A stretch of DNA of 64,000 nucleotides. Source: Oscillospiraceae bacterium (GTDB lineage Bacteria; Bacillota; Clostridia; Oscillospirales; Oscillospiraceae). The position numbers and the translations under genes are program-made. The notes beneath the pieces are model-generated. The model was given only the letters and a program-made list of their open reading frames with translations, was not told the DNA's origin and did not search any database. The DNA lies in contig JAFRIV010000012.1 of assembly GCA_017432615.1 (NCBI GenBank), positions 1-64,000 on the forward strand, read 5' to 3'. This document shows, in pieces, positions 26,435 through 35,071 of this stretch; the first letter of the stretch is position 1; every line of letters starts with the position of its first letter.

Positions 26435-27817
26435 TCATCTTTCTGCAATATGCCTTGCAACGAAAACACCGCTGGCAGAGGCGTGAGAGAGAGAATGGGT
26501 GACACCGCTTCCGTCTCCGATGACATATAACCCTTTGTACTGCGTTTCCAGATTATTGTCAATTTTTACTTCCATATTATAAAATTTAACTTCAACACCA
26601 TATAACAGAGTGTCATCATTTGCTGTTCCTGGAGCAATTTTATCGAGTGCATAGATCATTTCTATAATCCCGTCAAGGATTCGTTTCGGCATTACAAGAG
26701 AGAGATCACCGGGAGTGGCTTTTAAAGTGGGGGTAATAAACGCTTTGGCGAGTCTCTTTTCCGTGCTTCTCTGCCCGCGAATCAGGTCTCCGAACTGCTG
26801 CAGAATAACACCTCCGCCCAGCATGTTGGAAAGCCGGGCAATACTCTCTCCATATCCGTTGGAGTCTTTAAACGGCTCGGTAAAATGCTTGGATACAAGA
26901 AGAGCAAAATTAGTGTTTTCCGTTTTCAAGGCAGCGTCTTCATAGCTGTGTCCGTTTACTGTTACGATCCCGTTGGTGTTTTCAGCAACGACAGCGCCCA
27001 TAGGGTTCATACAGAAAGTCCGCACCAGGTCCTGATATTTTTCTGTTTTATATACGATTTTGCTCTCATATACAGCATCGGTAATATGGCGGAAGACATC
27101 CGCGGGAAGTTCAACACGCACACCAATGTCCACACGGTTGGACAGTGTTGGAATCTCCAGAGAACGGCAGAGAGATTCCATCCATTTGCTGCCGCTGCGC
27201 CCGACAGAGATGATGCATTTCCTGCAGGTGAAAGACCTGCTCCTGGTAATCACTTCAAAGCCGCTGCTGTTTTTCTTAACATCCGTTACAGGGGTAAGGA
27301 AATGAAAATCAACTTTTTGCTTCAGATTCTGGTACAGATTGGATAGAACCTCGTAATTGATATCCGTACCGAGATGACGCACAGAGGCATCGAGGAGATG
27401 GAGCCCGTTGCGTAGGCATTCCTTTTTCAGGTTAATATCGGTTTCCGAATCCGTTGTGGAATACAGCTTTGTTTTCCCGCCCCCGAAAGAGACATTGATT
27501 CCATCTACATAATGCATCAGTTCCAACGCTTTTTTCTTTCCGATAAATTCGTGTAAGGTACCGCCAAATTCGTTGGTGATATTATATTTCCCGTCAGAAA
27601 AAGCACCGGCTCCGCCGAATCCATTCATAATGGAACACTGCGCACAGCCGATACATTTTTGAATCTTTTCTCCATCAATCGGACAGTGGCGCTGATCCAG
27701 CGGTTTTCCGAGTTCAAGAACAGCGATCTTCATATCCGGACGCAGAGAAGAAAGCTCATAAGCGGAGAAAATACCACCCGGTCCGGCGCCGATGATTATT
27801 ACGTCGTAATCATTCAT
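26435..27817 (-). CDS. FAD-dependent dehydrogenase of the COG2509 type
   Basis: 460 aa. IIIGAGPGGIFSAYEL is the FAD dinucleotide-binding motif. A CIGCAQCSIMNGFGGAGAFSDG block with three cysteines follows at about residues 50-70. The C-terminal GLYVIGDGSGVTHSLSHASASG closes the FAD site. This arrangement matches the widespread uncharacterised FAD-dependent dehydrogenases (COG2509). AGGAG precedes ATG 27817; the in-frame start 36 nt further upstream is less likely. The substrate is unknown. Confidence 0.85.
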   Translation of the reverse strand: MNDYDVIIIGAGPGGIFSAYELSSLRPDMKIAVLELGKPLDQRHCPIDGEKIQKCIGCAQCSIMNGFGGAGAFSDGKYNITNEFGGTLHEFIGKKKALELMHYVDGINVSFGGGKTKLYSTTDSETDINLKKECLRNGLHLLDASVRHLGTDINYEVLSNLYQNLKQKVDFHFLTPVTDVKKNSSGFEVITRSRSFTCRKCIISVGRSGSKWMESLCRSLEIPTLSNRVDIGVRVELPADVFRHITDAVYESKIVYKTEKYQDLVRTFCMNPMGAVVAENTNGIVTVNGHSYEDAALKTENTNFALLVSKHFTEPFKDSNGYGESIARLSNMLGGGVILQQFGDLIRGQRSTEKRLAKAFITPTLKATPGDLSLVMPKRILDGIIEMIYALDKIAPGTANDDTLLYGVEVKFYNMEVKIDNNLETQYKGLYVIGDGSGVTHSLSHASASGVFVARHIAER

Positions 27818-27892
27818 TATTCTTTCTCCTGTACAAAAAAGAAAAATTCCCAATTTCTGAGGATCATGTCAGAAATCAGGAACTTTTTTCAA

Positions 27893-27968
27893 TGGTGCTC
27901 CAGCGGGGGCTCGAACCCCGGACACCCGCCTTAAAAGGGCGGTGCTCTACCTGCTGAGCTACTGGGGC
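27893..27968 (-). tRNA. tRNA-Lys (TTT)
   Basis: Cloverleaf on the minus strand with anticodon stem CCGCC/GGCGG, loop CTTTTAA and encoded CCA. The acceptor stem GCCCCAG/CTGGAGC has one C3-A70 mismatch. Last gene of the tRNA cluster. Confidence 0.93.
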
Positions 27969-27979
27969 AAACAAAACAG

Positions 27980-28051
27980 CTGGGACGGCGGGACTCGAAC
28001 CCACAATGACGGAGTCAAAGTCCGGTGTGTTACCGCTTACACCACGTCCCA
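27980..28051 (-). tRNA. tRNA-Gln (TTG)
   Basis: Minus-strand cloverleaf, acceptor TGGGACG/CGTCCCA with the U1-A72 pair typical of tRNA-Gln, G73, and anticodon loop CTTTGAC. CCA is not encoded, unlike the Lys, Arg and Gly genes. Confidence 0.93.
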
Positions 28052-28093
28052 AAATGTGGCTAAATGGAATATATACTTGTTCCCAATATAAAG

Positions 28094-28167
28094 GGTGGGA
28101 TATGGGGCTCGAACCCACGACACCCGGAACCACAATCCGGTGCTCTACCAACTGAGCTAATCCCACC
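28094..28167 (-). tRNA. tRNA-His (GTG)
   Basis: Minus-strand cloverleaf, acceptor GTGGGAT/ATCCCAC, anticodon loop TTGTGGT. An extra 5' G(-1) opposite C73 is encoded, the identity element of tRNA-His. Confidence 0.93.
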
Positions 28168-28182
28168 ATATTAAACAATGAA

Positions 28183-28259
28183 TGGCACGCCAAGAGGGAT
28201 TCGAACCCCCGACCTACCGCTTAGAAGGCGGTTGCTCTATCCTGCTGAGCTATTGGCGC
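28183..28259 (-). tRNA. tRNA-Arg (TCT)
   Basis: Minus-strand cloverleaf with acceptor GCGCCAA/TTGGCGT, G73, CCA encoded, anticodon stem ACCGC/GCGGT and loop CTTCTAA. Confidence 0.94.
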
Positions 28260-28278
28260 ATATCGGAAGCCTGGCAGG

Positions 28279-28352
28279 TGGAGCGGGTGATGGGAATCGA
28301 ACCCACGTATCCAGCTTGGAAGGCTGGTGTTCTACCATTAAACTACACCCGC
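28279..28352 (-). tRNA. tRNA-Gly (TCC)
   Basis: Minus-strand cloverleaf, acceptor GCGGGTG/CACCCGC, CCA encoded, anticodon stem CCAGC/GCTGG and loop CTTCCAA. First gene of the cluster, nearest the promoter. Confidence 0.95.
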
Positions 28353-28378
28353 ACGGCCATTCCCTTATCAGCCTTGGG

Positions 28379-28408
28379 ATTATACCACAGATAAAACCGT
28401 CATGTCAA
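28379..28408 (-). promoter_or_regulatory. Consensus promoter of the tRNA cluster
   Basis: Minus strand: perfect TTGACA (28408-28403), 18-nt spacer, perfect TATAAT (28384-28379), about 27 nt before tRNA-Gly. It is the only recognisable promoter for the five tRNAs. The rest of 28353-28543 shows no gene. Confidence 0.85.
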
Positions 28409-28543
28409 CTGTTTTTTTATAATTGACTGGGTGATAGTCGCTGAAGCTGACTGCCGGCTAATCGCAGAAGCCGATCGGCAGGCATTATTGACAAACGGGA
28501 AAACAGGGATCAGAGGGAGAACAATGCCGGCAGGGAGATTGGC

Positions 28544-29425
28544 TTACAACTGCCGAAGTGTATTGCGGGCACAGGCAATGAAATTGCAGATTGCTTTTTC
28601 ATTCTGGCGTTTTTCGCGGACTATGATTCCGATGCGCCGAAAAGAGGACGGCTTCAGAGGAACAACGGCGAGAGGCTCCTTGTTCCCCTGCATAATCAGG
28701 TGGGAAAGAATACTGACGCCAAGCCCGTGAGAAACCATGGAGATGATGGCGGCATCTTCCATATTAGTATAGCGGAAAACCGGCATTTGTGAAGAGGAAA
28801 GGTTTTGAAAAACTGGCATAATGTCCATATCAAAACCACCAGACGGCATCAGAAACTCCATCCCTGCAAAATATTCTACAGGGAAGGGACCTTCGTCCAG
28901 CGAGTAGGTACCGGGAAGAATCGCGACGAGTTCATCATCCCGCAGCGGAAACCAGGTGAGACCGTTCATCAGGTCTTCCTGATAGCTTACGATGGCGCAG
29001 TCCAGTTCGTCATTTTTTACGGCGCTGTATTGTTCGGCAATGTTCTGCATGGAAAGAGAAGTTCCTGTCTCCGGGCTGGAAAACTTGTAGGCAGAGAGAA
29101 TGGAAGGAAGCCAGTGACGGGCAACCGAAGAGTAGGAACCGATGCGTATGGTTTTGAAGGTCCTCTCCCGCAAAGCTTCCGCGGCATGGTCCAACGTATC
29201 GGAAGCATCGGACAAAGCCTGCAGATGAGGGAGAAGCTCCCTGCCTGCAGGAGAAATATGTACGCCGAGTTTGCTTCGTACCAAAAGCGTCAGACCAAGG
29301 TCTGCCTCAAGGGAATTCATCATATGCGTGAGACCAGACTGCGTATAACCGAGAGCTTCAGCAGCAGAAGAAAGAGAGCCGAGTTCCACAGCGGTTAAAA
29401 GAGCGTGTATTTTTTTTGTATCCAT
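28544..29425 (-). CDS. LysR-family transcriptional regulator
   Basis: 293 aa. N-terminal winged helix-turn-helix (residues about 5-62: LLTAVELGSLSSAAEALGYTQ, then LTHMMNSLEADLGLTLLVR). The C-terminal effector domain (about 90-290) has the periplasmic-binding-like pattern IRIGSYSSVARHWLP. No obvious divergent metabolic target: its upstream neighbour is pyrH. The regulated genes cannot be named from this window. Confidence 0.9.
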   Translation of the reverse strand: MDTKKIHALLTAVELGSLSSAAEALGYTQSGLTHMMNSLEADLGLTLLVRSKLGVHISPAGRELLPHLQALSDASDTLDHAAEALRERTFKTIRIGSYSSVARHWLPSILSAYKFSSPETGTSLSMQNIAEQYSAVKNDELDCAIVSYQEDLMNGLTWFPLRDDELVAILPGTYSLDEGPFPVEYFAGMEFLMPSGGFDMDIMPVFQNLSSSQMPVFRYTNMEDAAIISMVSHGLGVSILSHLIMQGNKEPLAVVPLKPSSFRRIGIIVREKRQNEKAICNFIACARNTLRQL

Positions 29426-29560
29426 AAACCACCATAAGCAAACAAAGAATCAAAGAAATGCCGACCTATTTTACATTGTCATCATAATACAACGAGAAGG
29501 ATTAATCAACGGAAAAAAAGAGAAAGGGAACGAGGTTTTCAGATATTCATTTTTTATTCA

Positions 29561-29589
29561 TTGCTTTCGGCCTTTCAGTATGGTAAAAT
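29561..29589 (+). promoter_or_regulatory. Promoter of the pyrH operon
   Basis: TTGCTT (29561-29566), 17-nt spacer, TAAAAT (29584-29589), 34 nt before pyrH. Confidence 0.6.
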
Positions 29590-29623
29590 ATGGAGCAACG
29601 AATCGGAAAGGAAAAGACAGAAT

Positions 29624-30325
29624 ATGATCCAACGCGTTGTCATCAAAATCAGCGGAGAGGCTCTGGCCGGGGAAAAGCATACAGGGTATGACTTTCCCTT
29701 TGTCAATTCCGTGTGTAAGGTAATCAAACAGTGCGTGGAAGAGGGGCTTCAGGTTGGCATTGTGATCGGAGGGGGCAACTTCTGGCGCGGTGTGAAAGAC
29801 GGAGAAGGGCATGTGGAGCGTGTAAGCGCCGATCGTATGGGAATGCTTGCTACCTGCATGAATTGCCTGGCTGTAGCCGATGTGCTGAGGCAGAACGGGG
29901 TTCCGGCTTCGGTGCAGACTTCAGTGGATATCCAGGGCGTTGGAGAACGCTACGATACCCTCAGGAGCATTGCCCTGATGGAAAAGGGAACGGTTGTGTT
30001 ATTTGCCGGCGGTACAGGGCTTCCTTTTGTTTCCACCGATACCGCGGTGGTGCTGCGGGCATTGGAAACACATGCAGATGCGATCCTCCTGGCGAAGAAT
30101 GTCGACGCCGTCTATTCCGCCGACCCGAAAAAAGAACCGACAGCGGTGCGCTTTGAAAAGATCTCCTATGGAGAGGTGCTGGAGAGAAGACTCCAGGTGA
30201 TGGACAGCACAGCAACTTCAATGGCAATGGACAATAACATTCCGTCCATCGTATTTGCTCTGGCAGATCCGGAAAACATCTACCGGGTAGTGAAAGGTGA
30301 AAAAATCGGCACGCTGGTGGAGTAA
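29624..30325 (+). CDS. pyrH: Uridylate kinase
   Basis: 233 aa. Phosphorylates UMP to UDP. ATG 29624 follows GGAAAGGAAAAG. Family blocks: VVIKISGEALAG, GIVIGGGNFWRG, RMGMLATCMN, TGLPFVSTDTAVVLRA and NVDAVYSADPKK. The gene starts a pyrH-frr-uppS-dxr-rseP-ispG operon. The gap to frr (30326-30433) holds a repeated ACATTTAAAT and no gene. Confidence 0.95.
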   Translation: MIQRVVIKISGEALAGEKHTGYDFPFVNSVCKVIKQCVEEGLQVGIVIGGGNFWRGVKDGEGHVERVSADRMGMLATCMNCLAVADVLRQNGVPASVQTSVDIQGVGERYDTLRSIALMEKGTVVLFAGGTGLPFVSTDTAVVLRALETHADAILLAKNVDAVYSADPKKEPTAVRFEKISYGEVLERRLQVMDSTATSMAMDNNIPSIVFALADPENIYRVVKGEKIGTLVE

Positions 30326-30433
30326 CTGGTTTATAAGTAGAGATTCTGCTTGCATCGGGGCGTGCCAGCATTATCCTGTAACAATTTTTTACATTTAAAT
30401 TTTACATTTAAATATGATCAGGAGGGAAAAAAC

Positions 30434-30985
30434 ATGTCTGAATATCAGGAATTTGAAAACAAAATGAAAAAGACCTGCGAGGCTCTGGAAGCACAGTTCG
30501 CAACGATTCGTGCCGGGCGTGCGAACGCTGCCGTGCTGGATCAGATCACGGTGGACTATTACGGTTCACCCACCCCAATCAACCAGGTCGCATCCATTGC
30601 AACACCGGATGCAAGATCGCTGCTTATCCAGCCGTGGGACGCATCGGTATTGAAGGGAATCGAGAAGGCAATCCTTACCTCGGATCTGGGGATCCACCCC
30701 CAGAATGACGGGAGAATGATCCGCCTGGTCTTCCCGCCGCTGACGGAGGAGCGCCGTATGGAACTGGTCAAGCAGACCAAGAAGTACGGAGAAGAAGCCA
30801 AGGTCGCAATCCGGAATATCCGCCGGGATGCGATCGAGAAATACAAAAAACAGCAGAAGTCTTCCGAGATTACGGAAGATGACTATAAGAATACAGAAAA
30901 AGACATCCAGAAGCTCACCGACGATTACATCAAAGAAATTGACAAGATCATGGAGCGGAAGGAAAAAGAACTGAAAGAAATCTGA
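30434..30985 (+). CDS. frr: Ribosome recycling factor
   Basis: 183 aa. Works with EF-G to split terminated ribosomes. ATG 30434 follows GGAGGG with a 7-nt gap. Blocks: FATIRAGRANAAVLDQI, YYGSPTPINQVASI, LIQPWD, and RNIRRDAIEKYKKQ, then a Lys/Glu-rich C-terminal helix. The stop overlaps the uppS start (TGATG). Confidence 0.96.
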   Translation: MSEYQEFENKMKKTCEALEAQFATIRAGRANAAVLDQITVDYYGSPTPINQVASIATPDARSLLIQPWDASVLKGIEKAILTSDLGIHPQNDGRMIRLVFPPLTEERRMELVKQTKKYGEEAKVAIRNIRRDAIEKYKKQQKSSEITEDDYKNTEKDIQKLTDDYIKEIDKIMERKEKELKEI

Positions 30986-31719
30986 TGGTGGATAACAGAT
31001 TGAATGCGGGGGAGGGAGGCAATCCCATCCCCCGCCATATTGCAATTATCCTGGACGGCAACGGCCGCTGGGCAAAGAAGCGAGGCCTGCCGAGAACGGC
31101 CGGGCATGCGGCAGGTGCGGAGAACTTTCGGAAGATTGCAACCTACTGTAAAAATATCGGGGTAAAATACCTCACGGTTTATGCCTTTTCCACAGAAAAC
31201 TGGACGCGCCCGAAAGAAGAAGTAAAAGCCATTATGAAGCTGTTGGACAAATATCTTCATGAGGCGATCACAACGATGGAGCGTGATCATATCCGTATGA
31301 GGATCTTGGGGGATGTGTCAGTCCTCTCTCCGGAGCTTCAGGAAGAGATCCGCGAGACCAACGAAATCTCTTCCCGCTACGAAGGGTTTCAGGCGAATAT
31401 CTGCCTCAATTACGGCGGAAGAGCAGAGATTCTGCAAGCAGCAAAGCGCTTTGCAGCGGACGTTGCAGCCGGTAGGACAGAAAAGGAACTGGACGAGGCA
31501 AAGTTCGGAGGATATCTTTACTCTGCCGGGCTTCCGGATCCGGATCTGCTGATTCGGCCGGGTGGAGAGAAACGAATCTCTAACTTTTTGCTGTGGCAGT
31601 GCGCATACAGCGAGTTTTATTTTTCCGATGTACTCTGGCCGGATTTCAGTACGGAAGAACTGGACAGAGCCATTGCAGAGTTTAATCGGAGAGAGAGACG
31701 ATTTGGAGGAGTGAAATAA
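30985..31719 (+). CDS. uppS: Isoprenyl transferase (undecaprenyl diphosphate synthase)
   Basis: 244 aa. Makes the C55 carrier lipid for the cell wall. HIAIILDGNGRWAKKRG holds the catalytic Asp. LTVYAFSTENWTRPKEEV, LLIRPGGEKRISNFLLWQ and YSEFYF are cis-prenyltransferase signatures. In most Bacillota cdsA would follow; here dxr follows one base after the uppS stop. Confidence 0.96.
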   Translation: MVDNRLNAGEGGNPIPRHIAIILDGNGRWAKKRGLPRTAGHAAGAENFRKIATYCKNIGVKYLTVYAFSTENWTRPKEEVKAIMKLLDKYLHEAITTMERDHIRMRILGDVSVLSPELQEEIRETNEISSRYEGFQANICLNYGGRAEILQAAKRFAADVAAGRTEKELDEAKFGGYLYSAGLPDPDLLIRPGGEKRISNFLLWQCAYSEFYFSDVLWPDFSTEELDRAIAEFNRRERRFGGVK

Positions 31720-31720
31720 C

Positions 31721-32881
31721 GTGGTAAGATCTATTTCGGTACTCGGATGTACCGGATCCATCGGCCGGCAGACAATTGCCGTGGCAGAGCACACCGGCAT
31801 TGCGGTCGCTGCGCTGACAGCCAACCGGAAGATCGATCTGCTGGAGGAGCAGACGAGACGGCTACACCCGAAGCTCGTCTGCGTTTATGATGAGGAAGCG
31901 GCAAAAGCCTTTCGGACGGCAGTGGCGGATACGGAGATCCGTGTCGTATCCGGGATGGAAGGACTGATCGAAGCGGCAACCCTCCCGGAGAGTGAATGTG
32001 TGGTGACGGCGGTATCCGGCAGTGTAGGGCTGCGTCCGACGCTGGCTGCCATCCGGGCAAAGAAGCGCATTGCCCTGGCCAACAAAGAGACGCTGGTATG
32101 CGCCGGCAGCCTTGTGATGCGCCGCGCTTCGGAAGAAGGTGCGGAGATCATCCCGGTGGACAGTGAGCATTCCGCCATTTTCCAGTGCCTGATGGGCAGA
32201 AGGAAGGAAGAACTGAGAAAGATCCTTTTGACGGGATCCGGCGGTCCTTTTCTTGGAAAGACCCGGGAGGAACTGGAAGATATCACCCCCCAGCAGGCTG
32301 TGAAGCACCCTAACTGGAACATGGGCGCCAAGATCTCCGTCGACAGCGCCACCATGATGAATAAGGGCCTGGAGTTTGTAGAGGCAATGCATCTCTTCAG
32401 GGTGACCCCTGACGAGATCCAGGTGGTGGTACATCCGCAAAGTGTGATCCATTCCATGGTGGAACTGGTGGACGGAACGGTGATCGCTCAGCTGGGTGTA
32501 CCGGATATGGGCCTGCCGATCCAGCTGGCGCTGACATACCCAGAGAGAAAACCGTCCCTGTTTGAGCATCTGGACTTTGCAAAGCTCCAGGGGCTGACGT
32601 TTGAAGCACCGGACTTTATCAAGATGCCCTGCCTGAAGCTGGCCATTGACTGCGCCCGCACCGGCGGAACTGCGCCCTGCGTCATGAGCGCGGCAAACGA
32701 AGTGGCTGTGCACATGTTCCTGCGCGGCGAGATCGGTTTCAACCGAATCTACGACGCCGCAGCCGCGGCTGTAGCTGCCATCCCGGCAGTTGTTACCGAG
32801 GATCTGGATGAGATTCTGGCAGCAGACGGGGCAGCGCGGACGTTTGTGAAGGAGTATTTTTCAAAGGCGAGTAAGAAATGA
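31721..32881 (+). CDS. dxr: 1-deoxy-D-xylulose 5-phosphate reductoisomerase
   Basis: 386 aa. Second step of the MEP isoprenoid route. GTG start at 31721. Visible: LGCTGSIGRQT (NADPH site), ALANKETLVCAG, PVDSEHSAIFQCL with metal ligands, and KISVDSATMMNKGLE. With ispG in the same operon, this couples isoprenoid precursor supply to uppS. Confidence 0.96.
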   Translation: MVRSISVLGCTGSIGRQTIAVAEHTGIAVAALTANRKIDLLEEQTRRLHPKLVCVYDEEAAKAFRTAVADTEIRVVSGMEGLIEAATLPESECVVTAVSGSVGLRPTLAAIRAKKRIALANKETLVCAGSLVMRRASEEGAEIIPVDSEHSAIFQCLMGRRKEELRKILLTGSGGPFLGKTREELEDITPQQAVKHPNWNMGAKISVDSATMMNKGLEFVEAMHLFRVTPDEIQVVVHPQSVIHSMVELVDGTVIAQLGVPDMGLPIQLALTYPERKPSLFEHLDFAKLQGLTFEAPDFIKMPCLKLAIDCARTGGTAPCVMSAANEVAVHMFLRGEIGFNRIYDAAAAAVAAIPAVVTEDLDEILAADGAARTFVKEYFSKASKK

Positions 32882-33948
32882 TAGTCTATGTGATTGTTGC
32901 AGTCCTCTTTTTCGGTGTGCTGGTGGGGATCCATGAATTCGGGCACTTTGCAGTGGCTAAAGCCTGCGGTATTCGGGTGGAAGAGTTTTCCGTCGGGATG
33001 GGACCGGCCATTTTCAAAAAGCAGAAGGGGGAGACACTGTATTCTCTGCGCTGCATCCCCTTCGGCGGGTACTGCGCCATGACGGGGGAAGACGGCGAGT
33101 CGGATGACCCGCGTGCCTTTGTCAACCAGAAGATCTGGAAAAGACTGCTGGTACTGGTGGCGGGCTCGTTTATGAACTTCCTGCTGGGGTTTGTGATCGT
33201 CTTCTGCCTGTATGCAGGGGCAGTGGGATACCCGGTGCCGGTGATCGCAAGCTTCATGGACGGTTGTCCCTATGAGACGGCGGAAGCCTTCCAGGCGGGA
33301 GACAGGATCGTCAGGATTGACGGGCACAGAATCTATTCTACTTCGGACATCGGGGATTATCTGCGAGAGAACACCAGGCAGAACTTCGTAATCGTCCGGA
33401 ACGGGGAAAAACTGAAGCTGGACGGTCTTCTGATGCAGAAACAGGACTATGAACAGGAAGACGGCAGCACAGGACAGTATTACGGCTTCCGTCTGGGTTA
33501 TGCTATGGAGGAGGCAAACTTCTTCAGCCATGTGCGCGCTACCTGGGATCAGACGATGGAATTTGTGCGCCTGGTGTGGAAGAGCCTGGGGATGCTGATC
33601 CACGGAGAAGCTACGGTCAAAGATCTTTCGGGCCCGGTTGGCATCGTCGAGGTAATGGCAGAGACAGGGGAGAATGCAGAGAGCACCACAGATGCGATTT
33701 CCAACATCGCCTATCTCGGCGCTTTTATCGCCGTGAACCTGGCTGTGATGAACATGCTGCCCATTCCTGCACTGGACGGAGGCAGAGTATTTCTCCTTCT
33801 GGTGACGGCGGCCATCGAGGCAATCACTCGGAAAAAACTCAACCCGAAATATGAAGGCGCTATCCATGCAACAGGTATGGCTCTGCTGCTGGCGCTGATG
33901 GCGTTTGTGATGATTAATGATGTTGTGAGGATTTTCCACCATGGATAA
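32878..33948 (+). CDS. rseP: Site-2 metalloprotease RseP
   Basis: 356 aa intramembrane zinc protease. HEFGH at residues 19-23 is the zinc-binding motif in the first helix. A PDZ domain spans about residues 110-190 (AFQAGDRIVRIDGHRIYS). MNMLPIPALDGGR supplies the third ligand in a later helix. It cleaves anti-sigma factors or signal-peptide remnants. Overlaps dxr by 4 nt and ispG by 8 nt. Confidence 0.95.
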   Translation: MIVYVIVAVLFFGVLVGIHEFGHFAVAKACGIRVEEFSVGMGPAIFKKQKGETLYSLRCIPFGGYCAMTGEDGESDDPRAFVNQKIWKRLLVLVAGSFMNFLLGFVIVFCLYAGAVGYPVPVIASFMDGCPYETAEAFQAGDRIVRIDGHRIYSTSDIGDYLRENTRQNFVIVRNGEKLKLDGLLMQKQDYEQEDGSTGQYYGFRLGYAMEEANFFSHVRATWDQTMEFVRLVWKSLGMLIHGEATVKDLSGPVGIVEVMAETGENAESTTDAISNIAYLGAFIAVNLAVMNMLPIPALDGGRVFLLLVTAAIEAITRKKLNPKYEGAIHATGMALLLALMAFVMINDVVRIFHHG

Positions 33949-34996
33949 GAGAAATGAGACAAGAACGATCACGGTACGAAAGGTAAAAATCGGCGGGGAT
34001 GCGCCGGTGACCGTACAGAGCATGTGCAACACAAAGACCTGGAACGTGGAAGCCACTCTGGATCAGATCCGCGCCTTCCAGGCGGCAGGCTGTGATATTG
34101 TGCGACTGGCGGTGCCGGATGTGCGCTCAGCTGAGGCTCTGGAGAAGATCCGGGAAAGAACGGAAATGCCCCTTGTCGCGGACATCCATTTCGATTATAA
34201 ACTTGCACTCATGGCGGCCGAGCGAGGGATTGACAAGATTCGCATCAACCCGGGCAACATCGGCGGGGAGGACCACGTCAAAGCAGTGGCCGACGCCTGC
34301 CGGGTAAAGCACATCCCAATCCGCATCGGGGTGAATGCCGGGAGTCTGGAAAAGCCGCTTTTGGCAAAATACGGGCATCCCTGTGCAGAAGCCATGGTAG
34401 AAAGCGCACGGAGCCATATGGAGATGTTGGAACGCGTCGGGTTTGAAGACATCTGCCTGTCGCTGAAGACTTCCAGCGTGCCGCTGACTATCGCCTGCTA
34501 CCGGCTGGCGGCAGAAGTCTTCCCCTATCCGCTGCATCTCGGGGTGACGGAGACGGGTACAGAGTATAACGGCATCATTCAGTCTGCTGTTGGAATCGGT
34601 ACACTTTTGAGTGAAGGCATCGGCAACACCATCCGCGTATCCCTGACAGCTGATCCCGTAAAAGAAGTGACAGCCGGCGTTGCAATCCTGAAAGCGGCGG
34701 GATTGAGAAAAGGCGGGGTAAAATTCGTGTCCTGCCCGACCTGCGGTAGAACGGAGATCGACTTAATCGGTCTGGCGACGGAAGTGGAAAAGCGTGTCTC
34801 CACACTGAAAAAAGACATCACCGTGGCGGTGATGGGCTGTGTGGTCAACGGACCGGGAGAAGCCAGAGAGGCGGATTACGGTATAGCCGGTGGTGTAGAA
34901 AAAGGGCTGATCTTCAAAAAAGGAGAGATCGTCGGCACCTACCCCTATGACAGGCTGCTGGATGTGCTGATGGATATGATCGAAAACGACAGATAG
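33941..34996 (+). CDS. ispG: 4-hydroxy-3-methylbut-2-en-1-yl diphosphate synthase
   Basis: 351 aa 4Fe-4S enzyme of the MEP pathway. TIM-barrel part with VQSMCNTKT and INPGNIGG. The C-terminal cluster-binding part has SCPTCGRTE and MGCVVNGPGEAREADYGIAGG. Usual Bacillota length. Last gene of its operon; a stem-loop follows at 35021. Confidence 0.95.
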   Translation: MDKRNETRTITVRKVKIGGDAPVTVQSMCNTKTWNVEATLDQIRAFQAAGCDIVRLAVPDVRSAEALEKIRERTEMPLVADIHFDYKLALMAAERGIDKIRINPGNIGGEDHVKAVADACRVKHIPIRIGVNAGSLEKPLLAKYGHPCAEAMVESARSHMEMLERVGFEDICLSLKTSSVPLTIACYRLAAEVFPYPLHLGVTETGTEYNGIIQSAVGIGTLLSEGIGNTIRVSLTADPVKEVTAGVAILKAAGLRKGGVKFVSCPTCGRTEIDLIGLATEVEKRVSTLKKDITVAVMGCVVNGPGEAREADYGIAGGVEKGLIFKKGEIVGTYPYDRLLDVLMDMIENDR

Positions 34997-35020
34997 ATTC
35001 CGGAATTGCGGAAAAGAAAC

Positions 35021-35056
35021 GCACCGGCCCTGCTCAAGTAAGAGCAAGGCCGGTGC
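35021..35056. terminator. Intergenic stem-loop terminator
   Basis: GCACCGGCC...GGCCGGTGC with an extra TGCTC/GAGCA inner stem, between convergent ispG and the epimerase. The T-rich side (GTTTCTTTTC on the minus strand) favours termination of the minus-strand genes. Confidence 0.75.
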
Positions 35057-35071
35057 GCTGATTTACTGCAA

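Noticed and set aside
28178-28426. Short plus ORFs over the tRNA cluster
   Set aside because: They are translations of tRNA-Arg and tRNA-Gly on the opposite strand.
30326-30433. Possible regulatory RNA between pyrH and frr
   Set aside because: Only a duplicated ACATTTAAAT and an AT-rich run; no stable fold or conserved element recognised.
32749-34056. 435-codon minus-strand open frame
   Set aside because: Shadow of rseP and the dxr end; His/Gln-rich with no motif.
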